A stretch of 64,000 nucleotides of DNA, from positions 1 to 64,000 of the IMG/VR virus record IMGVR_UViG_3300021197_001743; one strand, 5' to 3'. This DNA comes from a virus. Shown here piece after piece: positions 44,803-53,398 of the stretch. The notes under the pieces were generated by a model. That model was not told the origin of the DNA, made no database searches, and saw only the letters and a program-made list of their open reading frames with translations. How positions within the stretch are numbered: the stretch's first letter is position 1; each line of letters opens with the position of its first letter. Both the position numbers and the translations under genes were made by a program.

Positions 44803-45171
44803 ATGAAAATAACCAAACAACAACTAAAACAAATTATCAAGGAAGAACTGGAATCTGTTTTCGAGACCTTTGGATCTAAAGCGGATACGCCGGAAACAAT
44901 CGCCCTGAGGCAGAAGGAAAGAGAGGAAGATGCTCTCACTGCTGATCGTGATGACGTTGACGAATATGTCCTTTGGGAACTAGATAAGCTTGAAGAAGAA
45001 GCCTTACTTCACTACGAGAAAAACCGCAGTGAGGAAGAAACAAAAGCATTAATGATGCCTCGAATCGAGGCTGAACTGGATCAAGATGATCACCCTGACA
45101 AGGCGGAAGAAGTTTGGGATTTTATTTGGAATAATATAGAGATTCAATTCAATCTAAAGAGTCAATTCTAA
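44803..45171 (+). CDS. Tagged acidic protein (MKITKQQLKQIIKEEL module)
   Basis: The start is placed at ATG 44803, with GGAGG at 44790-44794, because the shared module begins exactly there; an in-frame upstream ATG at 44731 lies inside the holin-like gene. The 122-residue protein has the module MKITKQQLKQIIKEELESVF followed by a strongly acidic helical body (REEDALTADRDDVDEYVLWE). The body is not recognised. Acidity could reflect DNA mimicry, as in several phage anti-restriction proteins, but no known family is seen, so that is speculation. Coupled to the next gene by TAATG. Confidence 0.65.
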   Translation: MKITKQQLKQIIKEELESVFETFGSKADTPETIALRQKEREEDALTADRDDVDEYVLWELDKLEEEALLHYEKNRSEEETKALMMPRIEAELDQDDHPDKAEEVWDFIWNNIEIQFNLKSQF

Positions 45172-45572
45172 TGAAAATCGCTTGGGCTAAAATAAAACTA
45201 TGGTGCTTTCATAACTGGAGAATTCTGGTTATTGTGGGCGCCATAGTTTTGGCTTATGCTCTCGGAGGCAAGAAAGTCAAAGCACTCCAAACTCAATTAC
45301 AAATGGCTCGAGAGCTTTATAAGAAAGAAGCCGATGCGATTGAAGGTGCCTCCCAAAAGAAAACAGAAATGCAAACCGAAGCCAACATTAAATACAAACG
45401 CGCTTTAGAGATTGCAAACGAAACAGCAACAAAAGAAAATACTCGTGCTGCATTTGGTAAATCTAAAAGAGTAAAAGAATTAATAGAGATTAACAAAGAC
45501 AACCCTGAAGCAATTGATAAGATTTTATCTGAAGAGTTTGGGATTATTATAATGACACCCGGAGACAAGTAA
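45171..45572 (+). CDS. Membrane-anchored coiled-coil protein, inner-membrane spanin-like
   Basis: A 133-residue protein with a short basic start (MKIAWAKIKLWCFHNW), one membrane segment (ILVIVGAIVLAYALGG, about residues 18-33), then a long helical coiled coil (about 35-115) that would be periplasmic if oriented N-in. This is the topology of Rz-type i-spanins that fuse inner and outer membranes at lysis. No overlapping Rz1-like lipoprotein was found. With the holin-like gene close by, a lysis role is plausible but unproven. It overlaps neighbours on both sides by TAATG. Confidence 0.55.
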   Translation: MKIAWAKIKLWCFHNWRILVIVGAIVLAYALGGKKVKALQTQLQMARELYKKEADAIEGASQKKTEMQTEANIKYKRALEIANETATKENTRAAFGKSKRVKELIEINKDNPEAIDKILSEEFGIIIMTPGDK

Positions 45573-45964
45573 TGAAACTCACAGAGAAAAAACTTAAGCA
45601 GATGATTGAAGAAGCAATGAACCAACCTTGCGAGGATATTGATCCGAACATAAAAAGTTTAATCCTATCCGGAGAAAAAGAGCAAATTATCCAAGGGTTC
45701 GAATTGTACTCAATGGTTACCGACTTGGACATTGATCTGGATGTACATGGCGGGACACCCAATGGTGAAATTCCTGATCCTCGCGTGCACATTAGTGTCG
45801 AAGGACCTGATTGGCAGAAGTTTATGGAATGTTTTCGTATTGATAAATTAATTAGCGAAAGATCAAGACTCTTGTTTATCAAAGTAGAAAAAATGAAAAT
45901 GGCATTTGTCCCTACGGGAATGAGATATAATGTTTTCAAGAAGCACTTTGCTGGGTCGGAATGA
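45572..45964 (+). CDS. Tagged protein (MKLTEKKLKQMIEEAM module)
   Basis: A 130-residue protein with the shared module, here with I-E-E as the [IL]-x-E tripeptide, then NQPCEDIDPN. The body contains beta strands and an acidic patch (YSMVTDLDIDLDVHGGTPNG) and a basic C-terminus (VEKMKMAFVPTGMRYNVFKK). The fold is not recognised. It sits between two membrane-associated proteins in the coupled cassette, so tag-bearing and membrane genes are interleaved. It overlaps the next gene by ATGA. Confidence 0.63.
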   Translation: MKLTEKKLKQMIEEAMNQPCEDIDPNIKSLILSGEKEQIIQGFELYSMVTDLDIDLDVHGGTPNGEIPDPRVHISVEGPDWQKFMECFRIDKLISERSRLLFIKVEKMKMAFVPTGMRYNVFKKHFAGSE

Positions 45965-46371
45965 TACTATTATTGCTCTCTACAGCGTTTGCAGAGCCAA
46001 TGCTCATTCACCTCAAAGAAGGCGACGTAGCACCCTTTAACGGCCGTCTAATGAACGATGAGGCAGTAGCCAACATTATTGCTGGTCGAGAGATGTCAAT
46101 GGAACAGTGTGAGATCCAAAAAGAGCTTGCAATTTCATTAACAAAAGCGGAACTACAATTAGAAATAGACTATTTAAAAGCAGAGTTGGAAACAGAAACA
46201 GAAAAGAACGCAACTCTATTGGAACTTCGAGATCAAGAGATTTCATCGCTCCGAAAAGAAATAAAACCAAATAAAACCATGTGGGCTTTCTTCGGAGGCT
46301 TTTTGCTTGCGACAGGGACATCACTGGGAACATACTACGCCGTGAGGGAAATCGATGCGAATAACCAGTGA
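45961..46371 (+). CDS. Exported coiled-coil protein with C-terminal membrane anchor
   Basis: A 136-residue protein. The N-terminus MILLLLSTAFAEP resembles a short signal peptide with an AFA cleavage site. A region with APFNGRLMNDEAVANIIAGR follows, then a long coiled coil (about residues 50-105), and a C-terminal membrane segment (MWAFFGGFLLATGTSLGTYY, about 108-127). This gives a periplasmic coiled coil tethered to the inner membrane, like spanins, though the lipobox cysteine of a unimolecular spanin is absent. It could work with the membrane coiled-coil protein at 45171. Function is inferred from topology only. Confidence 0.55.
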   Translation: MILLLLSTAFAEPMLIHLKEGDVAPFNGRLMNDEAVANIIAGREMSMEQCEIQKELAISLTKAELQLEIDYLKAELETETEKNATLLELRDQEISSLRKEIKPNKTMWAFFGGFLLATGTSLGTYYAVREIDANNQ

Positions 46372-46377
46372 GGTATC

Positions 46378-46755
46378 ATGAAAGACAAAGACCCAAACTA
46401 CGCCGTTAAAGTAGAACAGGCAATTGCGAAGAAATACGGAAAAGAAACAGTTGTAAATCCCAAATCTCAATGGGATAATGAGAAAGAGAAAGAATATCTC
46501 GAGCAACTTAAAGAAACTTACTCCCCGGATGCAGACACAGAAGATCTAGACAAAGAAGAGATCTATGGCGTTTTTATCCCCTCAAAACTACTTAAAGAAG
46601 AATCTAAGCGTTCTTGTCCTGTTTGTAGCACTTATTCATTTAAATCAAATGATGATGTCTACATGACCAAATTTGATTGTTGCAATAAATGCTATATACA
46701 ATGGGTTGAGGATCGTGAGGAACGTTGGATCAATGGTTGGAGGCCAAATAAATGA
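46378..46755 (+). CDS. Putative zinc-binding protein
   Basis: A 125-residue, strongly charged protein. The C-terminal third has paired cysteines: RSCPVCSTY and FDCCNKCYI, about 20 residues apart, forming a likely zinc ribbon at residues about 78-102. The segment after it, WVEDREERWINGWRPNK, is rich in Trp and charged residues. The N-terminal 75 residues are helical and acidic. I do not recognise a named family. It lies in the coupled cassette upstream of the terminase gene, with ATGA overlap to the next gene, so a packaging-related or DNA-binding role is possible but not shown. Confidence 0.6.
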   Translation: MKDKDPNYAVKVEQAIAKKYGKETVVNPKSQWDNEKEKEYLEQLKETYSPDADTEDLDKEEIYGVFIPSKLLKEESKRSCPVCSTYSFKSNDDVYMTKFDCCNKCYIQWVEDREERWINGWRPNK

Positions 46756-47309
46756 GTGCAAAAACATTAGAAATTATTCAAGGGTTAGCCCAAGCTGCGG
46801 CGAATGCATACGATGGAGCTCACGATGAGCGATATAGTCTAGACGGACAGACGCACAATGTAGGACTTAACCGTGAAAATGGTCATCCAATACTAGACAA
46901 GAGAGTGAACGATGGCTTTGGTGTAAAGTTTTATGCTGACTCTGTTTGCATTACTTACCAAAGCGATGTCCGACTTGGAGATGTTAAAGATAGCAAGTTC
47001 GAGCAGGAAATGGAACGGATGCTTAATGAAGTTAAAAAATTCCTACAGAGGGAATACAAATCCATAACAGGCAATGGCATTACTCTTAAAAAGAAAGGCG
47101 AGCCAAAGATCATTGTACAAAGCACTTCGCGAGTTAGAACTTTTGTACAAGCATATCAGCACTATACAATTTCAGGCATTAAAGATATGGATGCTTTGTT
47201 AGAACCCAGCCGCTCTTCTGAAAACGATGTTATCAAGAAATTCTTGGAGCAACATTCAACCAAGAGACCACAAAACGAAAAAATTAAAAAAGGTGCAAAT
47301 CAAAAATGA
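46752..47309 (+). CDS. Protein of unknown function, 185 residues
   Basis: Starts by ATGA overlap. The N-terminus is helical (TLEIIQGLAQAAANAYDGAH). The central part has beta strands (FGVKFYADSVCITYQSDVRL) and the C-terminus is basic (STKRPQNEKIKKGANQK). It lacks the shared N-terminal tag and any signal peptide or catalytic motif. I do not recognise it. Its position within the cassette directly before the terminase gene suggests a head or internal protein, but this is context only. Confidence 0.58.
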   Translation: MSAKTLEIIQGLAQAAANAYDGAHDERYSLDGQTHNVGLNRENGHPILDKRVNDGFGVKFYADSVCITYQSDVRLGDVKDSKFEQEMERMLNEVKKFLQREYKSITGNGITLKKKGEPKIIVQSTSRVRTFVQAYQHYTISGIKDMDALLEPSRSSENDVIKKFLEQHSTKRPQNEKIKKGANQK

Positions 47310-47830
47310 ATCTTACAAGCGAAGAACTAAAGCAAATTATTCGAGAAGAATTACGTGCCATTCTGAGTGAGAACCGCGGTCAATTAGCTACTAGTGTTAT
47401 TGATACTGTTCGGAGATACATTCCTCAGAAGAACAGGTTTGAAAAACGAAAGTTCGACAAGCTTTTTTGGCAAGAGGGCCCTTTTATTATAACATACAGG
47501 AGAGACCCTGTAATGCTGCACGTTCCAGCAGTTTCGGCAACCGCAGCAGGGACGTCAACTGGCTTGGACTCTGTTTTCTATTACTCCAAGGACGCATTAG
47601 AGGGTCTTATGACACGTGATGGAAAGGATGAAGGCGACACATTATACTTTGGAGAAGTGCTAGGTAAGGCTACTCGTGGAATGGGTGATCTTGTGGAACT
47701 ACCGCAAAGCGAGTTCTTAAATAAAATTGAAGAGCTTGGCGGCGAACCTTTTAATCTAAACCCAAAATCCCTGAAAAAAGTGTTGGGATCACAACATAAA
47801 TTATTCGAGAAAAAAGGAACAAAAAAATGA
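47306..47830 (+). CDS. Tagged protein (MNLTSEELKQIIREEL module)
   Basis: A 174-residue protein with the shared module, I-R-E as the [IL]-x-E tripeptide, then RAILSENRG. The body begins with a helix (ATSVIDTVRRYIPQKNRFEK) and contains beta strands (GPFIITYRRDPVMLHVPAVS). It ends with a lysine-rich tail. The fold is not recognised. ATGA overlaps join it to both neighbours, and it opens a run of three consecutive tagged genes that ends at the terminase gene, mirroring the trio at 36.5-38.7 kb. Confidence 0.65.
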   Translation: MNLTSEELKQIIREELRAILSENRGQLATSVIDTVRRYIPQKNRFEKRKFDKLFWQEGPFIITYRRDPVMLHVPAVSATAAGTSTGLDSVFYYSKDALEGLMTRDGKDEGDTLYFGEVLGKATRGMGDLVELPQSEFLNKIEELGGEPFNLNPKSLKKVLGSQHKLFEKKGTKK

Positions 47831-48198
47831 AAATTACAAATCAACAACTAAAACAAATAATCCGAGAAGAACTGCGAAACGTTCTTGGAGGGCTTATCCT
47901 CGAGGGATTCGAAAAGGGCTCTTGGGCAATGGGCGTTGCTGGAAAAGAGGTGCCCGGCAAAGTTGAAATGCGCCAAAAATTAATTCTCCAAAGCCTTGGA
48001 GACAAAGCCAGAATCTGGAAACTTAGAGAGACCCCAGAAGGAGATGACCTTTTCGCTACCCTCGAACCGGGTAAATTTGTCAATACGAATCTCGACACGG
48101 TCAAGCCGTGGATCAATTCTCAAAACGCTGTCGGTGGTACCGGATCAGCGTTTTATCTTTCTCCTGAAGAACTCACGGCTATTGGGATTTCGATATGA
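47827..48198 (+). CDS. Tagged protein (MKITNQQLKQIIREEL module)
   Basis: A 123-residue protein. Its first 60 coding bases differ from those of the next gene at only three positions, while the rest is unrelated, a clear case of 5' module duplication. After the module comes RNVLGGLILEGFEKGSW, then a beta-rich body (KARIWKLRETPEGDDLFATL) not recognised. The body ends in SPEELTAIGISI. It overlaps both neighbours by ATGA. Confidence 0.66.
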   Translation: MKITNQQLKQIIREELRNVLGGLILEGFEKGSWAMGVAGKEVPGKVEMRQKLILQSLGDKARIWKLRETPEGDDLFATLEPGKFVNTNLDTVKPWINSQNAVGGTGSAFYLSPEELTAIGISI

Positions 48199-48494
48199 AA
48201 CTTACAAATCAACAACTAAAACAAATAATCCGAGAAGAACTGCAAAATGTTCTTAGTGAAGGATCGATGAGCGATGCCAAAAAATCAATCGAGCAAGAAG
48301 TGGACGCCAGCAGTCACTGGCGGCGTAATAAATATCTGAAAGGATTTATGAGTCTGAAATATGTCTCCGGAAATCCTCCTGAAGATTATGTTTCATGGGT
48401 TCGAAACGCCGAGCAGGCCATGGAAGAAGGCTCTAATGAAGCATCGGAAGCATATTACCTTGTTAAGAAGCATATGAAAAAGGTGGGCGCCTAA
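48195..48494 (+). CDS. Tagged protein (MKLTNQQLKQIIREEL module)
   Basis: A 99-residue protein with module MKLTNQQLKQIIREELQNVL, almost identical in DNA to the preceding gene's start. The body is a short helical domain (DASSHWRRNKYLKGFMSLKY, then WVRNAEQAMEEGSNEASEAY), unrecognised, ending in basic residues. It is the last gene before the large terminase, separated by 12 nt that contain an AGAGG ribosome-binding site. No small terminase is identified in the window; this helical protein and its neighbours are not convincing candidates. Confidence 0.65.
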   Translation: MKLTNQQLKQIIREELQNVLSEGSMSDAKKSIEQEVDASSHWRRNKYLKGFMSLKYVSGNPPEDYVSWVRNAEQAMEEGSNEASEAYYLVKKHMKKVGA

Positions 48495-48506
48495 CAAAGA
48501 GGTCAA

Positions 48507-50090
48507 ATGGCTTTTAAACTGTCAAAACAAGAGATTGTAAAAGAGATTGTGAAATGCGGAAAGGATCCACAATTCTTCATTGATAACTATTGCATGATCT
48601 CACATCCACTTAGAGGATTAATTCCTTTCAAGACCTTCGATTATCAAAAAGACCTACTCAAGGACTTTAACGATTATCGATTTAATATTATATTAAAAGC
48701 CAGACAACTTGGTATCTCCACGATCTCCGCGGGATACATTGTCTGGTTTATGCTTTTTCATCGAGATAAGAACATTCTTGTCATCGCCACCAAATTTGGT
48801 ACAGCAGCGAACCTCGTGAAAAAAGTAAAGCAAATAATGAAAAATCTTCCTTCTTGGATTCAAATTTCAAAAATCATCACAGATAACAAGACCTCATTCG
48901 AATTATCAAACGGCTCCCAGATTAAAGCCGGAACCACTTCTGGGGACGCTGGTCGTTCGGAAGCATTATCACTGCTCGTTATAGACGAGGCAGCACACGT
49001 AGAAGGCCTTGATGACTTGTGGACAGGTCTTTACCCTACTCTATCAACAGGAGGGCGTTGCATAGCCTTATCGACCCCTAATGGGGTAGGTAATTGGTTC
49101 CACAAGACTTACGTTGATGCTGACAATGAAGAGAACGATTTTCATCCAATTAATTTACCATGGGATGTTCACCCCGAGCGTGACCAAGCATGGTTTCAAA
49201 AAGAGACAAAAAATATGTCTCGTAGACAAATCGCCCAAGAATTAGAATGCAATTTCAATACATCTGGTGATACGGTAATTCATCCGGATGATATGCAATG
49301 GTTGTTTGAAAACATCAAGGATCCGATATATAGAACAGGATACGATAGAAACTTTTGGATATGGGAAAAATATCAGGAAGGAGCTTCATATGTTCTGGTT
49401 GCGGATGTTGCTCGTGGCGACGGTGCGGACTATTCTGTGTTTCATATTATTCGTTTAGATACAATGGAAATAATTGCCGAATATCAAGGTAAGCCAAGTC
49501 TAGACTTGTATTCCAACATATTGAACGAAGCAGGAAGGGAATATGGAAGCTGCTTGTTGGTTGTTGAGAATAATGGAATCGGAATTTCGGTTCTCGAGAA
49601 ACTAAACACGCTAGAGTATCCAAACATTTATTATTCTATCAAATCAACGCACGAGTTTATTGACTCATCTATCGCCGAAGGTAATGACCGAGCAGTTATG
49701 GGTTTTACTACAAGTACTAAAACTAGGCCTTTAATTGTTGCTAAATTGGAAGAGTACATCAGGAACAAACTAATTAGTGTGAACTCTAATAGGATTTTTC
49801 ATGAATTCAAAACTTTTATTTGGTATAATGGCAAACCCCAAGCAATGCGCTCTTACAATGACGATCTCGTCATGTCTTTGGCTATTGCTTGCTGGGTCCG
49901 CGATACAGCGCTACAAGAGAATCAACGGGAAGTTGAATACAAGAAGGCGATGCTAACTGGCATTATGAAATCTACACAAGTTTTTGAAACAAGAATCAAA
50001 GGACAGGATGGCTATAACGAAACCTTCGAGAAGAAATACGAAGAAGAAATAAAAAAAGCAAAAGATTTTTTTTGGATTTATAAAGGATAA
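48507..50090 (+). CDS. 17: Terminase large subunit (gp17-like)
   Basis: A 527-residue DNA packaging motor with ATPase and nuclease domains. The Walker A-like motif is KARQLGIS at residues 64-71, as in T4-like terminases, following the adenine-binding FDYQKD. Walker B is LLVIDEAAH (Asp160, Glu161). Coupling motif: IALSTPNG near 186-193. The RNase H-fold nuclease has VLVADVARGDGADYS (Asp300), LLVVENNGIG (Glu354) and SYNDDLVMSLAIA (Asp452/453). It translocates DNA through the portal, encoded next, and cuts concatemers. The length is slightly shorter than T4 gp17, with little extra N-terminal sequence. The portal gene begins 3 nt downstream. Confidence 0.95.
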   Translation: MAFKLSKQEIVKEIVKCGKDPQFFIDNYCMISHPLRGLIPFKTFDYQKDLLKDFNDYRFNIILKARQLGISTISAGYIVWFMLFHRDKNILVIATKFGTAANLVKKVKQIMKNLPSWIQISKIITDNKTSFELSNGSQIKAGTTSGDAGRSEALSLLVIDEAAHVEGLDDLWTGLYPTLSTGGRCIALSTPNGVGNWFHKTYVDADNEENDFHPINLPWDVHPERDQAWFQKETKNMSRRQIAQELECNFNTSGDTVIHPDDMQWLFENIKDPIYRTGYDRNFWIWEKYQEGASYVLVADVARGDGADYSVFHIIRLDTMEIIAEYQGKPSLDLYSNILNEAGREYGSCLLVVENNGIGISVLEKLNTLEYPNIYYSIKSTHEFIDSSIAEGNDRAVMGFTTSTKTRPLIVAKLEEYIRNKLISVNSNRIFHEFKTFIWYNGKPQAMRSYNDDLVMSLAIACWVRDTALQENQREVEYKKAMLTGIMKSTQVFETRIKGQDGYNETFEKKYEEEIKKAKDFFWIYKG

Positions 50091-50093
50091 AAA

Positions 50094-52004
50094 ATGGCAC
50101 GTAACGATAGAAACCCAAACAATAACGAGAACAGTCTGTTTAAGGCTCTTACACGAGTATTCTCTGGACCGATGGTACAAAGAAGAACACAGACCGGAAG
50201 ACAACTGAGGCGGAGGCAATTAGACAAGTACGCTAACAAATTCCGTTCCACTTCCGGACTACAATTCAAAAAGTCAGAATATAACCCAATGAATGTTATG
50301 GCCCTCAATATGATTTCAAATAGAAATCGATCTGAGCGATATGTTGACTTTGACCAGATGGAATACACCCCAGAAATAGCTTCTTCGTTGGACATCTATG
50401 CTGATGAAATGACTACACACTCTAGTCTCACTCCAATGTTAAATATTAAATGCGCGAATGAAGAAATTAAATTCATTCTTCATTCTTTGTATTATGACAT
50501 TCTTAATGTTAATTCAAACTTGTTTGGCTGGGCACGGACCATGTGTAAATATGGAGACTTCTTTTTGTTCTTAGATATAGATGAACATATGGGTGTCCGT
50601 AATTGTATTGGGCTTCCACCGCAAGAAGTCGAGCGCTTGGAAGGAGAAGACCCTTCCAATCCAAATTATATTCAGTTTCAATGGAATTCAGGCGGCTTGA
50701 CTTTCGAAAATTGGCAAATTTCTCACTTTCGTGTTCTTGGAAATGATAAGTATGCACCTTATGGAACATCCGCTTTAGAACCAGCTAGACGCATCTGGAG
50801 ACAGTTAACTCTCCTTGAGGATGCTATGATGGCTTATCGAATCGTTCGAGCAACCGAACGACGTGTTTTTAAAATTGATGTTGGAGGGATTGCCCCGCAA
50901 GAAGTGGAACAATATATGCAAAAAGTAATGACTCAGATGAAGCGACACCAAGTTGTTGATCCTGATACGGGTCGAGTTGACCTCAGATATAATCCGATGT
51001 CGATTGAAGAAGATTATTTTATTCCAGTTCGTGGAGGACAATCATCCACCGATATCGATAATCTTCCCGGTGGACAATTCACTGCTGCTATTGAAGATGT
51101 AAAGTATCTTCGAGATAAATTGTTTTCTGCTCTTAAAGTTCCGCAGTCATATCTCTCAATGGGCGAAGGAGCGACTGAGGACAAAACAACATTGGCTCAA
51201 AAAGATATCCGTTTCGCAAGAACCATCCAAAGACTTCAGCGAGTTGTTATATCCGAATTAGAAAAGATTGGCATCATTCATTTGTTCACTCTTGGGTTCC
51301 GTGGAGATGACTTGCTAAATTTTGAACTATCTCTTAATAATCCGAGCAAGATAGCAGAGATGCAAGAACTTGAGCACTGGAAAACAAAATTTGACATCGC
51401 AGGGTCTGCTACGGATGGTTACTTTTCTAAGAGATGGGTCGCTGAGCACCTACTTGGGCTTTCGGAAGAAGAGTACATCCGGATGCAACGCGAAATGTTC
51501 CATGATAGAAAATTCTCAGCCAAACTAGAGGCTGTTGGTCAACCTGCTGAAGCTGGAGGAGATCTAGGTGGAGACCTCGGAGGAGACTTGGACCTTGGCG
51601 ATGATTTGGATCTCGGTGGAGAAGAAGGCGGTGATCTAGACCTTGGTGGAGAAGAAGCTGGTGGCGGTGCTGAGGATGACGATGTATTGTTGGCCGAGCC
51701 TCCCGGAAAACGCGATGATAATGCTAGACCTAAGAAGAGAAGGCCTTATGCCAAAGATTCTAAGAAAACGTATCGCAAGGGCGGTCGGAGAAAACAGATG
51801 AAGAATATGGCTTCAGGCGAGATCGGAACATTACGAAAGACCTTTCCGGGCAAGTCGGGCTTTGGCGGCCTAGATTCATTAGCGCGAGGCCTGATGGAAG
51901 AAAGTAATTCTGATATTTTGGAAGAAAGAAAACTATTTAGTACTGATTTTGAAATCAAATCATTAATTGAATCGCTAAAAAAGGTTGACGAAGATGAAAC
52001 ATAA
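50094..52004 (+). CDS. 20: Portal protein (gp20-like)
   Basis: A 636-residue portal vertex protein forming the dodecameric ring through which DNA enters and leaves. Gp20-type features include YVDFDQMEYTPEIASSLDIY near residues 82-101, ATERRVFKIDVGGIAPQEVE (about 255-274), and the core GGQSSTDIDNLPGGQFTAAI followed by LFSALKVPQSYLSMGEGATE. The N-terminus is basic. An unusual acidic Gly/Asp/Leu repeat (residues about 486-529) and a basic region (KKRRPYAKDSKKTYRKGGRR) precede the C-terminus. The C-terminus overlaps the next gene by 11 nt. Order terminase-portal-protease matches T4. Confidence 0.92.
   Translation: MARNDRNPNNNENSLFKALTRVFSGPMVQRRTQTGRQLRRRQLDKYANKFRSTSGLQFKKSEYNPMNVMALNMISNRNRSERYVDFDQMEYTPEIASSLDIYADEMTTHSSLTPMLNIKCANEEIKFILHSLYYDILNVNSNLFGWARTMCKYGDFFLFLDIDEHMGVRNCIGLPPQEVERLEGEDPSNPNYIQFQWNSGGLTFENWQISHFRVLGNDKYAPYGTSALEPARRIWRQLTLLEDAMMAYRIVRATERRVFKIDVGGIAPQEVEQYMQKVMTQMKRHQVVDPDTGRVDLRYNPMSIEEDYFIPVRGGQSSTDIDNLPGGQFTAAIEDVKYLRDKLFSALKVPQSYLSMGEGATEDKTTLAQKDIRFARTIQRLQRVVISELEKIGIIHLFTLGFRGDDLLNFELSLNNPSKIAEMQELEHWKTKFDIAGSATDGYFSKRWVAEHLLGLSEEEYIRMQREMFHDRKFSAKLEAVGQPAEAGGDLGGDLGGDLDLGDDLDLGGEEGGDLDLGGEEAGGGAEDDDVLLAEPPGKRDDNARPKKRRPYAKDSKKTYRKGGRRKQMKNMASGEIGTLRKTFPGKSGFGGLDSLARGLMEESNSDILEERKLFSTDFEIKSLIESLKKVDEDET
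51549..51681 (+). repeat. In-frame Gly-Asp-Leu repeat within portal gene
   Basis: Short tandem repeats encode variations of GGDLGGDLDLGDDLDLGG and GGEEGGDLDLGG, giving a flexible, strongly acidic linker in the portal C-terminal region. Repeats of this kind expand or contract by slippage, so length may vary between relatives. Confidence 0.7.
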
Positions 52005-52815
52005 TAAGAAAAGAAATACCGCTTTTCTTTACGAATGCCTAATAAAAGAATTAACAAAAGCAATCGTACGAGAAGACAAAAAAAGACAAGTAATTACAAA
52101 GAAAATTCTGAAGGAATTCTTTTGCAAAAGAAGCGTTCTCAAGAAAGAACTTGAATTGTATAATTCCATTCTAGAAAGTAAGGCGTTGAGCACTGACTTC
52201 TCAGAGAGGCTGTTAAAAGAAACAAAAATAGATTATGTTCGATCTGATAGGAAAGCCATATTCAACCAGCAGACCAGTCTTATTAATAAAATCAATAAGC
52301 ATTTAGGTCATGGTGCCTTTTCTAATTTTATTCCAAATTACAAAGATATGGCAACCTTGGGTTTGTTTTTTCAAAACGACAATCTGCCTGCTAAGAAAAG
52401 AATCATGCTTGAAAATAATTTGATTAAATATCTCGGAAGAAACGAGAAGATATTAACAGAAATGAAACACTTAGATAATCTAGAGTACAGAACATTTGTT
52501 AAGAAATTCAACAATGCATATGACAGAACTTTGAGAACAGAGCAGAAAAACCTATTAACAAATTATATCGTATCGTTTTCTGACAATGGGCTGGGTTTGA
52601 AAACTTTTTTAAATGAAGAGATTGGTCGTCTCAAGGATGCCGTACAGCAGCGGATCGTAGAGGAGACGAAATGGTCAACAAGGGAAAATTTTAAAAAAGT
52701 TAAGGTAAAGCTGGACAACTACGCACAAACGCCCATAAATCAGCAAATTGTTGAAGAAATCTTTTATATTCAAGACTTAATTGCGGAGGTATCTAAAAAT
52801 GGGAATAAAAATTAA
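51994..52815 (+). CDS. Helical head-region protein, unrecognised
   Basis: The start is set at ATG 51994 rather than the in-frame TTG at 51985. The 273-residue protein is basic and almost entirely helical (NTAFLYECLIKELTKAIVRE, KIDYVRSDRKAIFNQQTSLI). There is no membrane segment or enzyme motif. It overlaps the portal gene by 11 nt and the next gene by 17 nt. Position between portal and prohead protease is where T4 has gp67 and gp68, small prohead core proteins; this protein is larger and similarity is not apparent, so a prohead core or portal-associated role is inference from order only. Confidence 0.6.
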   Translation: MKHNKKRNTAFLYECLIKELTKAIVREDKKRQVITKKILKEFFCKRSVLKKELELYNSILESKALSTDFSERLLKETKIDYVRSDRKAIFNQQTSLINKINKHLGHGAFSNFIPNYKDMATLGLFFQNDNLPAKKRIMLENNLIKYLGRNEKILTEMKHLDNLEYRTFVKKFNNAYDRTLRTEQKNLLTNYIVSFSDNGLGLKTFLNEEIGRLKDAVQQRIVEETKWSTRENFKKVKVKLDNYAQTPINQQIVEEIFYIQDLIAEVSKNGNKN

Positions 52816-53398
52816 CATTGACACTGCTGACTCTACGGAAGAAAACAACATAGATATCAAAATAACTCCAGATGATGGAGGAGTAAATTTAGATGTAATC
52901 AAAGAAGAAACTTTGGACTATAATCTAAACTTAAGATCTGCCCTCAACGGAGATTTGATGATAATGGATCACAAGGACATCGATATTGTTATCCAGCAAG
53001 GTAATAAAAAGATCGTAGCATTTGCAAAGGACGCAATGACAGACGCAGTATACGGTGCAGAATCTAGACTCTTAGAGTTCCTGAGAAAGAAAGGAGTAAT
53101 TAAGATTGATTCTATCCAAGGCGGAAATATTTATGGATCTTTGGAAGGAACAATAATGGAATCAGATGATTTTCATCCAATCTCCTCAGCTCTAATAAAC
53201 GTCTCTGAGTGGATGGAGACAGAGAGACCATACATGCAAGGCGTAACCGCTTATGATGATATGCAAGACGATGCTCTAACTGACCCAGATAACATTGACT
53301 CTACGGATTTGGGAGACGTATCTCAGGCTGAAGAGAAAGGCTCCATCAGCCCTAGAACTATATTTTCACCAGCAATGTACGGCAGGTTTTCATTGTAA
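52799..53398 (+). CDS. Acidic head-region protein, unrecognised
   Basis: A 199-residue protein. ATG 52799 is chosen because GGAGGT at 52784-52789 has proper spacing; an upstream TTG at 52781 precedes that site. The N-terminus is beta-rich and acidic (GIKINIDTADSTEENNIDIK), the middle has a helical segment (AMTDAVYGAESRLLEFLRKK), and the tail is disordered and acidic (DDALTDPDNIDSTDLGDVSQ). I do not recognise it. In this position it may be a prohead core or completion protein, by context. Coupled to the next gene by TAATG. Confidence 0.58.
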   Translation: MGIKINIDTADSTEENNIDIKITPDDGGVNLDVIKEETLDYNLNLRSALNGDLMIMDHKDIDIVIQQGNKKIVAFAKDAMTDAVYGAESRLLEFLRKKGVIKIDSIQGGNIYGSLEGTIMESDDFHPISSALINVSEWMETERPYMQGVTAYDDMQDDALTDPDNIDSTDLGDVSQAEEKGSISPRTIFSPAMYGRFSL

